A stretch of 64,000 nucleotides of DNA from positions 62,001-126,000 of the forward strand of contig MVQL01000245.1 of the NCBI GenBank assembly GCA_002067205.1. The letters are read 5' to 3'. Both the position numbers and the translations under genes were made by a program. Below, in pieces: positions 1 through 9,353 of this stretch. Each line of letters begins with the position of its first letter. Positions within the stretch are counted from its first letter, which is position 1. The notes below the pieces were generated by a model, which was not told where the DNA came from, made no database searches, and saw only the letters and a program-made list of their open reading frames with translations. This DNA comes from Pelotomaculum sp. PtaB.Bin104 (GTDB lineage Bacteria; Bacillota; Desulfotomaculia; Desulfotomaculales; Pelotomaculaceae).

Positions 1-538
1 CATCAAAATATATCTCCCAGGGGTAGATGCCCTGGTAATTTAGATTATGTATGGTCAGGAGTGTGCGTATATTAATAAACAGCAGATCTGAAGAATAGAA
101 TTCTTTTAACATCACCGGGATCAGTGCGGTGTGCCAGTCATTACAGTGAAGGATGTCCGGTTTGAAATTGCTAAACCGGTGGATGCTTTCCAGCACCGCC
201 CGGTTGAAAAAGCCAAACCTTTCCGCATCATCGTATTCCCCGTAGACCCGCGGCCGGCTGAAATAATATTCGTTGTCGATTAAATAGTAGTGCACATCTC
301 TGTGAATCAGCTCCTGCAGTCCGCAATACTGCCGGCGCCAGCCCAGCGGGACCTTGAAGCTGGCCAACAAAGCGGCCTTCTCCTTTAATTCCAGCGCGAT
401 TTTACTGTACATAGGGAGGATTACCCTCACCTCAACCCCGTTTTTTTTGAGGGCGAGGGGAAAGGACCCACCCACTTCACCCAACCCCCCGGTCTTGATA
501 AAAGGGTCCGCCTCCGAAATCACATAAAGGACTCTCAC
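1..538 (-). CDS. glgA: Glycogen synthase, N-terminal part (cut by window edge)
   Basis: The reverse strand reads MRVLYVISEADPFIKTGGLG, the classic start of bacterial GT5 glycogen synthases, where the KTGGLG loop binds ADP-glucose. About 179 codons are present and the rest lies beyond position 1. The enzyme adds glucose from ADP-glucose to growing alpha-1,4-glucan in the cytoplasm. A GTG start at 538 is chosen because it gives the family N-terminus and has AGGAGG about 11 bases upstream; an in-frame GTG at 547 is too close to that site. It follows the glgD stop by about 15 bases, so it is the last visible gene of a glgB-glgC-glgD-glgA operon. Identity is very likely; the state of the C-terminus is unknown. 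Confidence 0.93.
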   Translation of the reverse strand, partial: MRVLYVISEADPFIKTGGLGEVGGSFPLALKKNGVEVRVILPMYSKIALELKEKAALLASFKVPLGWRRQYCGLQELIHRDVHYYLIDNEYYFSRPRVYGEYDDAERFGFFNRAVLESIHRFSNFKPDILHCNDWHTALIPVMLKEFYSSDLLFINIRTLLTIHNLNYQGIYPWEIYFD

Positions 539-553
539 TGCCGTCACTTCCTC

Positions 554-1678
554 CTAAAACACCGCTCTTTTATTGATCACAATCGGCGCCTGCCCCTGCC
601 CGATAAGAATGGTCCCCTCGTTAATGGTCACATAACTATCCAGGATCACATTCTCCAGAGTTACGCCCCGGCCGATGTTGCATCTTCTCATAATGATGCT
701 GTTCTTGATGTGGGTGTCTTCGGCCACCTGGACGTTGCGGGAAACGATGCTGTTTTCCAGGTCGCCCTGAATTTTGCAGCCACTGGCGATCAGAGAATTT
801 TTCACCTGCGCCTGGTCTGAGTAATGGGATGGTGGGTTGTCCCTGGTTTTGGTGTGCACCCGGTTGATGCCCCAGAATAGCTCCTGGCGCACCTCACTCT
901 TAAGCAGGTCCATGCTGCTTTCAAAATAATTTTTCACGGACTCGATTCTGGCAAAATAGCCTTTAAAGGGAAATCCCAAAATGCGGAGCATCCTCATATT
1001 CTCAAGGAGCGCGTCCTTCAGGCCTGCATCCGCCACCGCTTCATATCCCTGGATGATTTCCATGAGTAGCTTCCGGTTGATCACAACCATATCAATAAAT
1101 AAGGGGAGTTCCCCGTCTGCCCCGGACACTTCCTCGCCGGTCAGGAAGCCGTCTACCTGACCCTCCGGGGTCATTTTCAGGTAGGTGCCGTTGAACTGGT
1201 GCTTTTCTTCTTTTTTAAACGCTTTATATATTAAGGTCACCGACGCCTGGTTTTCTTCATGAAAAGCGATTGCCCCGGTGAAATCAATATTAAATATCTG
1301 ATTGCAGCCGCAAAGGAGCACGTAATCTGAAAAATCGTTTTCCAGGTACTCGAAGTTTTTGGCGATATCTTTTAACAGAAACACACTGTCCCACGTGGCC
1401 AGCCCCCGGTTGACCCCTGGCAGAATGAACAGCCCCCCTGATTTGCGGTCAAGCTGCCACTCTTTGCCTGAACCGAGCTCATCCAGGATGGGCCGGTAGT
1501 TGGAGGGTGTGATGATTCCCACCGTGCGCAGGCCTGAATTAACCATGCTCGACAGGGCAAAATCTAAAAGCCTGTACCTGCCGCCAAAGGGAACGGCGGC
1601 AAGCGGCCGCTGTTTGTCAATACCATGCAGGTAATTTGAACGGCGGTTGCCGGCGATAATGCCAATAGTTTTTCTCAT
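554..1678 (-). CDS. glgD: GlgD-type glucose-1-phosphate adenylyltransferase subunit
   Basis: This 374-residue protein has a nucleotidyltransferase fold followed by left-handed beta-helix repeats from about residue 290. It starts MRKTIGIIAGNRRSNYLHGI, so the catalytic GGxGxRL loop of true GlgC is missing. That is the hallmark of GlgD, the regulatory partner that forms a hetero-oligomer with GlgC in Firmicutes. Together they make ADP-glucose from glucose-1-phosphate and ATP. The gene sits 39 bases behind glgC and just ahead of glgA on the same strand. Length is normal and no lesion is seen. The role as a non-catalytic partner is inferred from the family. Confidence 0.92.
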   Translation of the reverse strand: MRKTIGIIAGNRRSNYLHGIDKQRPLAAVPFGGRYRLLDFALSSMVNSGLRTVGIITPSNYRPILDELGSGKEWQLDRKSGGLFILPGVNRGLATWDSVFLLKDIAKNFEYLENDFSDYVLLCGCNQIFNIDFTGAIAFHEENQASVTLIYKAFKKEEKHQFNGTYLKMTPEGQVDGFLTGEEVSGADGELPLFIDMVVINRKLLMEIIQGYEAVADAGLKDALLENMRMLRILGFPFKGYFARIESVKNYFESSMDLLKSEVRQELFWGINRVHTKTRDNPPSHYSDQAQVKNSLIASGCKIQGDLENSIVSRNVQVAEDTHIKNSIIMRRCNIGRGVTLENVILDSYVTINEGTILIGQGQAPIVINKRAVF

Positions 1679-1717
1679 GTTAATCCGTCCTCTCTACACC
1701 TGACGCTAAGACCGGTG

Positions 1718-2902
1718 TTAAATAGCCTTTCCGGCTTCGATTAAAGAGCCATCATAAATGATGGTATTGTCCTCAACACAGGTAATCAATGACCGGTCCA
1801 GTTCCTCTCCGGTGCTTGCCCCCACCGAACAATTTGCCTCGACCTCGGTGTTTTCACCGATAATTGCCTTCCGGACCCGCGACTGGTTGCCGATCCTGGT
1901 GTTGGACAGGATAATGGAGTCCTCTACCCGTGTGCCTTCACCAATATATACCCCGGGGGCAAGAATGGAATTTGCGACCTCACCCAGCACAGTACAGCCG
2001 TTGCAGAGCAAGCTGTTGCTGATCCTGGCGTCAGGACCCACGTAGTGGGGAGGCAAGATTTCTTCATTGGAAAAGATTTTAAAACCGGGGCTGAAGATGT
2101 TCAGCGGCGGATCGGGCAGCAGCAGCTCCATATTCGCCTGATAGTAGCTCTCCACTGTGCCCACGTCTACCCAGTAGCCCTTGAACCGGTAGACGTATAA
2201 TTTCTTGCCCTGGCCTAACAGCATCGGCAGCACGTTTTTCCCGAAATCATTGGCCGAGTCCGGGTTTTCCCGGTCTTCCAGCAGGGCTTGTTGTAAGACC
2301 GGCCAAGTGAACACATAAACGCCCATGGAGGCCAGGTTGCTGTCCGGCTGCGCCGGCTTTTCCGTAAACCGGATGATCCGGTCTGCTACATCCGTGGTGA
2401 TAATGCCAAAGCGCGAGGCCTCCTCCCAGGGGACCTCAATGGCGGAGACGGTCACATCGGCGCCGGTGTTTTTGTGCTGCCTGATTAACAGCTCGTAGTC
2501 CATCTTGTAAATGTGGTCACCGGAAACAATCAGTACGTATTTCGGGTTGTAAAAATTAATGAAATCTATATTCTGAGAAATGGCATCTGCCGTTCCCTTG
2601 TACCAGCTGCCGCCGTCTTCGCCCACATAGGGCGGCAGGATATGCACGCCGCCGCCATACTGGTCATCCAGGTCCCAGGCCCCCCCGTTCCCGATATAGG
2701 AATGGAGCGCGTAGGGTTTGTACTGGGTGAGAACGCCCACAGTGTCAATGTTGGAGTTGGCGCAGTTGCTTAAACTAAAGTCAATGACCCTGTACTTACC
2801 CCCAAAGGAAAGCGCAGGTTTGGCGATTTTTTTGGTCAGGTAGCCCAGCCTACTGCCCTGGCCGCCCGCCAAAAGCATGGCGATGACTTCTCTTTGACGC
2901 AT
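1718..2902 (-). CDS. glgC: Glucose-1-phosphate adenylyltransferase, catalytic subunit
   Basis: The 394-residue product carries [19 protein letters not shown] near residues 12-30 (pyrophosphorylase signature), [12 protein letters not shown] near residue 100, the sugar-phosphate-binding FTEKP motif and WVDVGT, then hexapeptide beta-helix repeats at the C-terminus. It makes ADP-glucose, the committed step of bacterial glycogen synthesis. The ATG start follows GGAGGGGTAGAAA, and that ribosome site lies inside the last codons of the decayed glgP remnant. Length is normal for the family. It pairs with GlgD directly downstream. Nothing odd is seen in the gene itself, although its upstream neighbours are damaged. 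Confidence 0.95.
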   Translation of the reverse strand: MRQREVIAMLLAGGQGSRLGYLTKKIAKPALSFGGKYRVIDFSLSNCANSNIDTVGVLTQYKPYALHSYIGNGGAWDLDDQYGGGVHILPPYVGEDGGSWYKGTADAISQNIDFINFYNPKYVLIVSGDHIYKMDYELLIRQHKNTGADVTVSAIEVPWEEASRFGIITTDVADRIIRFTEKPAQPDSNLASMGVYVFTWPVLQQALLEDRENPDSANDFGKNVLPMLLGQGKKLYVYRFKGYWVDVGTVESYYQANMELLLPDPPLNIFSPGFKIFSNEEILPPHYVGPDARISNSLLCNGCTVLGEVANSILAPGVYIGEGTRVEDSIILSNTRIGNQSRVRKAIIGENTEVEANCSVGASTGEELDRSLITCVEDNTIIYDGSLIEAGKAI

Positions 2903-2905
2903 TTT

Positions 2906-3216
2906 CTACCCCTCCTTCGTCGCTTTGTCCGCTGCAACTGTTAGTTGCGGTAATCCTGGTATAAGCTGCCAGAAATTCCTGGCGTATTCCCTGAAAGACC
3001 GGTCGCTGGAGAAGGTGCCTGACCGGGCTATGTTGACCAGATCCATTTTGGGCCAGACCGATAGACTTTGGCTGCCCGGGCGGCAGTCTCCATGTAGGAG
3101 TTGAAGTCCTTTAAGATAAAAATTTATCGTTATGTATCAACAGAGAATCATACAGGATCCTGAACTCCTTGCCGCCAGTCCTTGAAAAAGCCGTCGATTA
3201 ACTGGTCATCTTTATA
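2906..3216 (-). pseudogene. glgP: Decayed C-terminal remnant of glycogen phosphorylase
   Basis: Reading the minus strand in pieces gives the conserved tail of GT35 glycogen/maltodextrin phosphorylase: DDQLIDGFFKDW, then after a frame change EFRILYDSLLIHNDKF, then LKDFNSYMETAARAAKVYR, then SVWPKMDLVNIARSGTFSS and SDRSFREYARNFWQL. Family members share the LKDF-SY-EAQ, NIA-SG-FSSDR-I-EYA-IW order. At least three frame changes are needed and the N-terminal 700 or so residues are missing. The last frame ends at a TAG at 2906-2908, inside the ribosome site of glgC. So an original glgB-glgP-glgC order has been collapsed, and only about 310 bases of glgP survive. Confidence 0.82.
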
Positions 3217-3221
3217 ACCAA

Positions 3222-5110
3222 TTAGTTACCAATAGGTTTAAGGATTAAGCCGCCCAGGGGTGGCATCTCCAACACCACGGAATAATTGCGGTTGTGCCAG
3301 GGGACTTCCTCGGCCGTAAAGGTCTCCTGTCTCGTGTAGCCTGAGCCGCCGTATTTTGTGTCGTCCGTGTTCAAAGCGACGGCGTACTCGTCTGGCTGGG
3401 GTACCCCGATGCGAAATACCGGGTAGGCCTGCGTCAGCAGGTTTAAAACCACCACCACAAACTCGTCTGCTCCGGCCGCCCTTCTCTGAAAGACGAGGAC
3501 AGACTGGACCTGGTTGTCGGCGTCGATCCACTCAAACCCCAGCCAGCTGTGGTCTACCTGCCAGAGGCTCGGCTCTCTGAGATAGAGCTTGTTTAACTCC
3601 GCCACGTAACCGGAGAATTTTTTATGCATTTCGAAGTTTTTCAAAAACCAGTCCAGCTGGGCGTCCTGTTTCCACTCGATAAACTGAGCAAATTCCCCGC
3701 CCATAAACAAAAGCTTCTTGCCCGGGTGGCAGAGCAGGTAAAGGTAGAGTGCTCGAAGCCCGGCAAACTTCTGCCAGTAGTCGCCCGGCATCCTGTGGAC
3801 CAGCGATCTCTTGCCGTGCACCACCTCATCATGGGAAAAGGGCAGGATGAAGTCCTCGGAAAACGCGTAATACATGGAAAGAGTTAGGAGGCGGTGGTTG
3901 TGCCGGCGCTGGGCGAAGTCGAGGCTGAAGTACCGTAGGGTGTCATTCATCCAGCCCATATTCCACTTGTAGCTGAAGCCTAGGCCCCCGTCGTAGGCGG
4001 GCCTGGTAACAAAGGGCCAGGTGGTCGCCTCCTCGGCCACCATGATGGCGCCGGGAAAAAACTTGAAGACCTGTTCATTGAGCTTGCGCAGGAAATCAGC
4101 TGCGGACAAATTCTCGCGCCCGCCGTACTTGTTGGGTTGCCAGTCGCCAGGCGATCTGCCGAAATCCAGATAAAGCATGCTGGAGACCCCGTCCACCCTC
4201 AGGCCGTCAATGTGGTACAGGTCAAACCAGAAAAGCGCATTGGAGATCAGAAGGCTCCAGACCTCTGTTTTATCTAAATTAAAGCGGTAGGTACCCCACT
4301 GGTCATGGCTGCCAGCCTCGTATAAGGCCGTGCCGTCAAACTGACCTAAGCCGTGGGCATCCCGGCAAAAGTGGCCCGGTACCCAGTCCATGATCACGCC
4401 GATGCCGGCCTGGTGCAGCAGTCGATCAGGTGCATGAAGTCATGGGGGTTGCCGTAGCGGCTGGTGGCCGCAAAATACCCGGTAACCTGGTACCCCCAAG
4501 AACCGTCAAAGGGATGCTCGGCCACGGGCAAGAGCTCCAGGTGGGTAAACCCGTTCTCTACAACGTAGGGGATCAACCGGTCAGCGATTTCCCGGTAGCT
4601 CAGAAAGTCGCCGTTCTCGTGCATGCGCCAGGTGCCCAGATGCACCTCGTAGATCAGCATGGGTTCTTCTTTGTGCTGTTTAAGCAGGCGGGAAGCCAGC
4701 CAGTCCTCATCCTGCCAGTTATACCCGGCTAGGGAAAAAACCCTGGAGGCGGTGTGTGGCCTGCACTCAGCGTAGAAAGCAAAGGGGTCCGCTTTGTAGA
4801 TTACCTCTCCCCATTGGGTTTCGATGTAGTATTTATAGCGCTCACCGCTTTGTAAGCCCGCAATAAAATTGACCCAGATTCCGCCTTCCAGGTAGTTTTC
4901 CATGGGGTGGGCCGCCGGATCCCAGCCGTTGAAATCCCCCACCACCGATACCCTGCGGGCATTGGGCGCCCAGACCGCAAAGCTTACTCCCTCAAGATTC
5001 TGCCAGCAGGTGAGGTGAGCCCCAAAATGCAGGTAGCTCTGGTATAGCTCACCTTGATTGAACAAATATATTTCCTGCTGAGTAATGGTTTTTAATCCGC
5101 TGATTTTCAT
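3222..5110 (-). pseudogene. glgB: 1,4-alpha-glucan branching enzyme, split by one frameshift
   Basis: Two overlapping frames together encode a full GH13 branching enzyme. The first (5110 to 4394, 238 residues) has the CBM48 domain, with VGDFNGWDP near residue 60, and the start of the barrel, with YEVHLGTWR and ELLPVAEHPFDGSWGYQVTG. The second (4397 to 3222, 391 residues) has [14 protein letters not shown], the nucleophile region [22 protein letters not shown] and [12 protein letters not shown]. At about 4415-4428 the first frame reads into CTRPASA-stop, while the other frame reads [12 protein letters not shown] as in intact GlgB. One missing base explains this. Repaired length is about 630 residues, normal for the family. 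It is either a recent null mutation or a base-calling error. Confidence 0.88.
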
Positions 5111-5860
5111 GAGTAATTCCTTTTCTAAACCTGTTGTCTAGTATTTACAGCAACTGCCGGCGCAGGTAAAGTCCCATACTTAATAACAATAATTGCTCAA
5201 TCTGAATTTAACTTATCCACAATACGAAAAGGTTTATAATTAATTTTAATTATACCTCTTATATAGGTGATTTGTCGGATAATGTTGGAAGAAATTTTGT
5301 TTGGTGTGCGCTCCCTCCGCACCACGCATGCATATATTAGAAACCCTGCAAATTCGCAGGGTTTAAAATTGAGGCGGGATATTCATTTTCCCGGAAATAT
5401 CGGAGAAATTAAAAAAAAAGCCTGTGAGCCGAGGTTCCGTAATGAGCCTCGGCCTGGGTTCTCTCATCATCTTTTTGCTGACACCGTCTACCTGGCGAAA
5501 AAGGGTTACCTTGATGACCTTGTCCGTACTTGCTGTTGAATTATTATCATTAGGCTCCCGGCAGCGAGTCTGGAAGATTAAAAAGACAGCGTTTTAAACA
5601 AATAACCGCTTCCTGAAATTTGCTTGGGAGCGGTAGTTGTATTTCGCAGCGAGCGGGATCTTAGCCCCGATTGAGTTTATCACCGGTCAACAGTTTGGGC
5701 GTATTCTTTACCGCGCATTCCTGGCCTTCGGTAAAAACTTAATTAAGCCCAGGTCGATGTTGGCAGGGCTTGAAAATGGAGAGCCAGTGATTCAGGCAGG
5801 AAACAGTTAAGTTATGGTCGTATTTATTTAGGGAGAGATATTTTGTGGGAAGGTGTGAGA
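5111..5860. other. Intergenic region, no convincing gene
   Basis: No convincing gene is seen here. It holds the presumed promoter region of the minus-strand glg operon, which is AT-rich at about 5190-5260. There is a perfect 9-bp hairpin at 5341-5364 (AAACCCTGC, six-base loop, GCAGGGTTT) and an imperfect hairpin near 5610-5640 (ACCGCTTCC paired with GGGAGCGGT). A 90-codon open frame at 5267-5539 has no ribosome site, no recognisable domain and runs through the hairpin, so it is not called. Confidence 0.5.
5341..5364. terminator. Perfect 9-bp hairpin
   Basis: AAACCCTGC at 5341-5349 pairs exactly with GCAGGGTTT at 5356-5364 around a six-base loop. There is no clear T-run on either strand, so termination is only a guess. 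It could equally be a binding site upstream of the glg operon. Confidence 0.35.
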
Positions 5861-5953
5861 ATGGCCGGCAAAGACACTATGAAGGCACTGCGAATGGCTA
5901 AGGTTAATTCGGCTGCCAAGTGTGTTTCTTTTTTGGCAAACTGCTCCTGGTAA
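5861..5953 (+). CDS. Possible 30-residue peptide
   Basis: An ATG preceded by GGGAAGGTGTGAGA opens a 30-codon frame that contains AKVNSAAKCVSFLANCSW and ends in TAA. The N-terminal half is basic with three internal methionines. The C-terminal half has two cysteines and ends in tryptophan. It faintly resembles small export-signal or AgrD-type signal peptides, but the WFYQPxxP tail of AgrD is absent and no agrB lies nearby. It sits alone ahead of the DedA gene. It may be chance coding. Confidence 0.25.
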   Translation: MAGKDTMKALRMAKVNSAAKCVSFLANCSW

Positions 5954-6143
5954 TCGGCCACCGCCCTTTGCACCAGCTCGTTTGGTTAGTTATTGATGCC
6001 CTCAGCTTGTTAATAAGAAGTTTAATAATGGGTACAGAGGAAATTCCGGCCCTCCCCTGGCTTACTGGTTGGGTCATGGTTAACTCAAGCGAAGTTATCA
6101 ACCGAAGTGCGATATGGAGCAGTTAGCAGTTGGGATAAGGGGA

Positions 6144-6692
6144 ATGGTTATGGACTTGAAGGAGTTGGTCGTACAGTTTATAGCAAGCCACGGGTATACT
6201 GGGTTATACCTGTTTGTAGTATGCGACACCCTGGTCGTATTTCTTCCCTCCAAGGCAGTCCTTGCTTTGATCGGTTTTTTTGTGGGAAGTGGAATATTGA
6301 GCCTTGCCCCGGCAATGCTAATGGCTGTTCTGGGTAGTATGACCGGTGTTTCCCTTTGCTATTTCATCGGAAGAAAAATAGGGTGCCCCTTTTTTAAAAA
6401 GTACGGGCGCTTCATTCGCGTGACACCGGAGAGGCTTTTACAGGCAGAGGTATGGGCATGCAGATACGGTGCGCCGGTTATAGTACTGTCCTATTTTGTA
6501 CCTGGGCTGCGGCACATCACACCGTACCTGTCGGGGATTACCAGGCTGCCTTATTGGAAGGTAATGTTTTTTACGGCGGCTGGAGCATTGATGTGGAGTG
6601 TTGTTTTTATTTATCTGGGGCTTTTTATCGATGATATCTTTAATCGAATGCCGGAGATTAACGTAATTAAAATCTTCCTGAAAACTAATTGA
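6144..6692 (+). CDS. DedA family membrane protein
   Basis: The product has the SNARE-associated/DedA (VTT) domain with four to five hydrophobic segments. It contains GYTGLYLFVVCDTLVVFLPS near the start, the re-entrant-loop motif G-LRHITPYLSG near residues 130-140 (FVPGLRHITPYLSGITRLPYWK) and a last helix at about 155-175. DedA proteins are cytoplasmic-membrane flippases or transporters for undecaprenyl phosphate and phospholipids; the exact substrate is unknown here. An upstream ATG at 6114 is possible, but ATG 6144 (or 6150) follows GGATAAGGGGA and is preferred, giving about 182 residues. The gene is solitary. Confidence 0.85.
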   Translation: MVMDLKELVVQFIASHGYTGLYLFVVCDTLVVFLPSKAVLALIGFFVGSGILSLAPAMLMAVLGSMTGVSLCYFIGRKIGCPFFKKYGRFIRVTPERLLQAEVWACRYGAPVIVLSYFVPGLRHITPYLSGITRLPYWKVMFFTAAGALMWSVVFIYLGLFIDDIFNRMPEINVIKIFLKTN

Positions 6693-7222
6693 CGGGCAAA
6701 CCTGGGCGCCGGTGTGACCCCCGGCGGAAGCTTTAGGCTTTAATGTTAGCTTGGACCCATCAAATAATTTCCATAATTTCAAGAAGACAGCTGGTCGGAT
6801 AACCGGCAAAAACGCGCTATCCAGGTCAAAGGTGGGTTTTTTAGTAGCCTACACCTGCCTCCCCTGGAAGTAGGTATGAAATCGGCATGGCACCGTTGAT
6901 TAGACTACGGAGACTTAAAACCAAGTTTCATAATTCCCCCTCTAACGACAATTTTCCTGCTTTAACTTATGATTTTGGTTTAAAGTTAAACAACCTTCCT
7001 CTTGTTTGAGGAAGGCTGCTTTTTTATCTATAAATTATTCTGCCGCTTGCTTCGACACGAACCCATTTCCCGTGTTGCTTCAACTATTGCCTTTAATGGT
7101 TACGGTTTTCGTCTCCCATCGGACCAGTAATATTGTTAGTGATTAAGTTGCAGATTTTGTTTGTCACTTAATATCAGTTTTGCCTGGGTTTGGCTGCCGC
7201 AGAAATATAAAGGAGCAGTAAA
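6693..7222. other. Intergenic region with terminator and leader of nuoE
   Basis: No gene is seen. A GC-rich short hairpin (CGCCGG/CCGGCG) follows the DedA stop at about 6707-6726, and a strong terminator lies at 6994-7026. The stretch 6780-6870 has some hairpin potential (AGGTG...CACCT), but I could not match it to c-di-GMP, cobalamin or molybdenum-cofactor riboswitches. Confidence 0.45.
6994..7026 (+). terminator. Rho-independent terminator
   Basis: CCTTCCTC (6994-7001) pairs with GAGGAAGG (7008-7015) around TTGTTT, followed by CTGC and a run of six T. This is a strong plus-strand terminator, about 300 bases after the DedA gene and before the nuoE leader. Confidence 0.8.
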
Positions 7223-7732
7223 ATGGAAAAAACCAGGACCTTTGAAAAAGTTTGCGCCATACTAAGTGAAAATAACCACAACCAACACCAGCTTCTTCCG
7301 ATCCTGCAGGCGGTACAGGAGGAATACCGTTATCTACCCGAGGAAGTGATGGCTTTTATCGCCACCTCACTGGGAATTTCCCCGGTCAAAGTGTTTGGGG
7401 TGGCCTCTTTCTATTCCCACTTTACCCTTACCCCAAAAGGCAAGTATGTGATTAAAGTTTGTGACGGGACTGCCTGTCACGTCAAAAGATCAAACGGAAT
7501 CTTAACTGCCCTAGAAAAGCAGCTGGGACTTTCGGCCGGGCAGCGCACGACCAGGGATATGCTTTTTACTATTGAAACTGTAGCATGTCTGGGCACCTGT
7601 GGGCTGGCCCCGGCCATGGTTATTAATGATGAAACGGTGCATGGGCTGCTGACTCCCGAAAAAGCGGCCGGGCTGATCAACGAAATACAGGCGAGGGAGG
7701 TGACCGCAAGTCTTGACGAAGCTGAGTATTGA
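7223..7732 (+). CDS. NuoE-like [2Fe-2S] subunit (hydrogenase/NADH dehydrogenase gamma)
   Basis: This 169-residue thioredoxin-like ferredoxin carries the four cluster cysteines in the family order: CDGTACH near residues 80-86 and CLGTCG near 121-126. N-terminal helices of the NuoE family precede them. In anaerobic Clostridia such a subunit passes electrons between NAD(H) and the iron-only hydrogenase through the HydABC complex. The ATG follows AAAGGAGCAGTAAA. Its stop overlaps the TTG start of the nuoF-like fragment by 20 bases, so the two are translationally coupled. The catalytic hydrogenase gene that usually follows is not in this window, and the next gene is truncated, so the complex may be inactive. 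Confidence 0.9.
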   Translation: MEKTRTFEKVCAILSENNHNQHQLLPILQAVQEEYRYLPEEVMAFIATSLGISPVKVFGVASFYSHFTLTPKGKYVIKVCDGTACHVKRSNGILTALEKQLGLSAGQRTTRDMLFTIETVACLGTCGLAPAMVINDETVHGLLTPEKAAGLINEIQAREVTASLDEAEY

Positions 7733-8198
7733 GGACAGAAAAAGCGCTTATGAAAAGAACCGTGAAAATATCAATAAAAGGGTAATTGTCTGTGCCGGCA
7801 CAGGTTGCATCGCCAACGGGGCTCTGGGTATTTACCAGGAGTTTCTGGAGGCAATTGAGAAAAGTGGGCAGCCGGCTGTTGTCAGCATGGAGAACGAAGC
7901 CCAAGGCTACCATGTATCCAGGAGCGGCTGCCAGGGCTTTTGCCAGATGGGTCCCCTGGTCACGATCTTGCCGGAAAGGGTCATGTACTGCCTGGTCAAA
8001 AGGGAGGACGTGACTGAAATTGTGGAAAAGTCCCTGCTCCATGATGATGTGGTAGAAAGGCTGCTCTACCACAAGCCAGGATACGGCACTGCCTGCCGGA
8101 CCATTGATGACATTCCCTTCTACAAAAGGCAGCACCGGCTGATCCTCAAGCACTGCGGTATTATCGACTCCGAGGACAAATACGATCATATCTTATGA
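7713..8198 (+). pseudogene. NuoF/HydB-like subunit, N-terminal fragment only
   Basis: The 161 codons match the N-terminal part of HydB/NuoF flavoprotein subunits: a ferredoxin-like entry with IVCAGTGCIANGA, SGCQGFCQMGP, then IPFYKRQHRLILKHCGIIDS. Full-length proteins run to roughly 590 residues and include an FMN- and NADH-binding domain and a [4Fe-4S] domain. All of that is missing here: the frame stops at 8198, directly after the 'CGxI(D/N)PE' region. From about 8170-8190 the sequence is instead the interior of a phosphatase gene in another frame. The TTG start at 7713 follows AGGGAGGTGACC. This is a deletion/fusion scar, not a base-calling error. Confidence 0.82.
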
Positions 8199-8967
8199 AA
8201 GCCCGGAGCCGCTGCTCGTCAACCGGAACATTGTGGAGCCGGTTTTTCAGAGGAATTTTACCCTGGCCCGTGAGCCTGTCAGTGAGTCTACCGGGGTGCT
8301 CCGGGACGGTGAGGCGCTGGTGCTCATGACCGATGGCATTACTCAGGCGGGGCTGGGCCGAATGCCGGGCTTTGGCTGGGGCACGGAGGGGGTCAATTCC
8401 TTTTTTAATTACAACCTGTACCGGGAAATGCCCCTTGCTGATATCGCCCATGAAACTCTGGCTAAAGCCAGCGAACTTTCAGGGGGCGATCACCCGGACG
8501 ATGCCTCGATTGCCATCTTGAGTTGTCGGGAAGCCAACGTACTGAATCTAATGACCGGCCCTGCCGCCAACCGGCGCAATGACAAAAACTTTGTAGCGGG
8601 TTTTATGGAGGCGGAGGGCTATAAGGCGGTTTGCGGCTCGACCACCGCCGACGTGGTTGCCCGCATTTTGAAGGTGCCGGTGGAAGTAATTGAACTGTCA
8701 GAGTCCTTTTCCCAGCCGCCAATATACAGGATCGAGGGCGTCGACCTGGTGACAGAAGGTGCGGTGACCTTAAACCAGGTCTATAATATCCTCGATGAAG
8801 ATCCGGAGAAATATAACAGCAATTCCGGTGTCAGTGATTTGGGTCGGGTGATGCTCAAGGCCGATATCATCAAGTTTTTTATTGGCAATGCCCGCAACCC
8901 GGGCCATGTGGATATTTCCTTCAAGCAAATGGTGAGCCTGCCGCGTCAGAAATTGTTAACCTCTTGA
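8194..8967 (+). pseudogene. SpoIIE/PP2C-like phosphatase, N-terminally truncated
   Basis: From ISYESPEPLLVNRN (about 8188) the frame encodes the C-terminal two thirds of the PP2C-type SpoIIE-family phosphatases found in clostridial hydrogenase operons: VLMTDGITQAG, then DHPDDASIAIL for metal binding, then the extra domain GYKAVCGSTTADVVARIL and IEGVDLVTEGAVTLN. The N-terminal part with the first metal-binding aspartates is missing. A GTG at 8233 could in principle restart translation, but without the first catalytic motifs the product should be inactive. The family normally dephosphorylates anti-anti-sigma-like proteins; its role in hydrogenase control is only association. It joins a nuoF fragment upstream, so both genes look dead. 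Confidence 0.8.
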
Positions 8968-9353
8968 TTCAGAAGTTGACTGATATGGGTGAAATTATCT
9001 TGCAGCACCATGAATGACCCGGCTAGGTTGGCTTTTTAACCAGTGCTTGACGATTTGCCGAATCTGAAATATCATTACTTTGTGCGACCACAAAGAGAAT
9101 ATGCCCGTCGGTATAGACAGGTATTTAATTTGTGGGGTATTGGTGTTGGTCCATCCTCAAGCCTGGCCCTTGGCAGTGTCATCCGGGGATAGTTGAGGGG
9201 CAAGGTTTTGAGTGGACAGGCAAGGTATTATTTATTACACAGCATTATTCGAAGCTAAAGAATCAGGTTTTGAAGCAGTAATTACAATGCTGTTAAATTA
9301 CACCACATCATATCATAAGAGCTAAAGAATAAATCAAAAGCGAGGTTTTATGT
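8968..9353. other. Intergenic region, nothing recognised
   Basis: No gene, terminator or known RNA was recognised between the phosphatase remnant and the next small gene. Short matches to coding sequence were not convincing. Confidence 0.4.

Noticed and set aside
5267-5539. 90-codon plus-strand open frame
   Set aside because: No ribosome site or family match, and it runs through a perfect hairpin at 5341-5364.
5861-5953. AgrD-type cyclic lactone peptide
   Set aside because: The YQPxxP tail is absent and there is no agrB nearby; listed only as an unassigned peptide frame.
6780-6870. Possible riboswitch ahead of nuoE (c-di-GMP, cobalamin or molybdenum cofactor)
   Set aside because: Key conserved blocks of each class could not be aligned. 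Only a simple hairpin remains.
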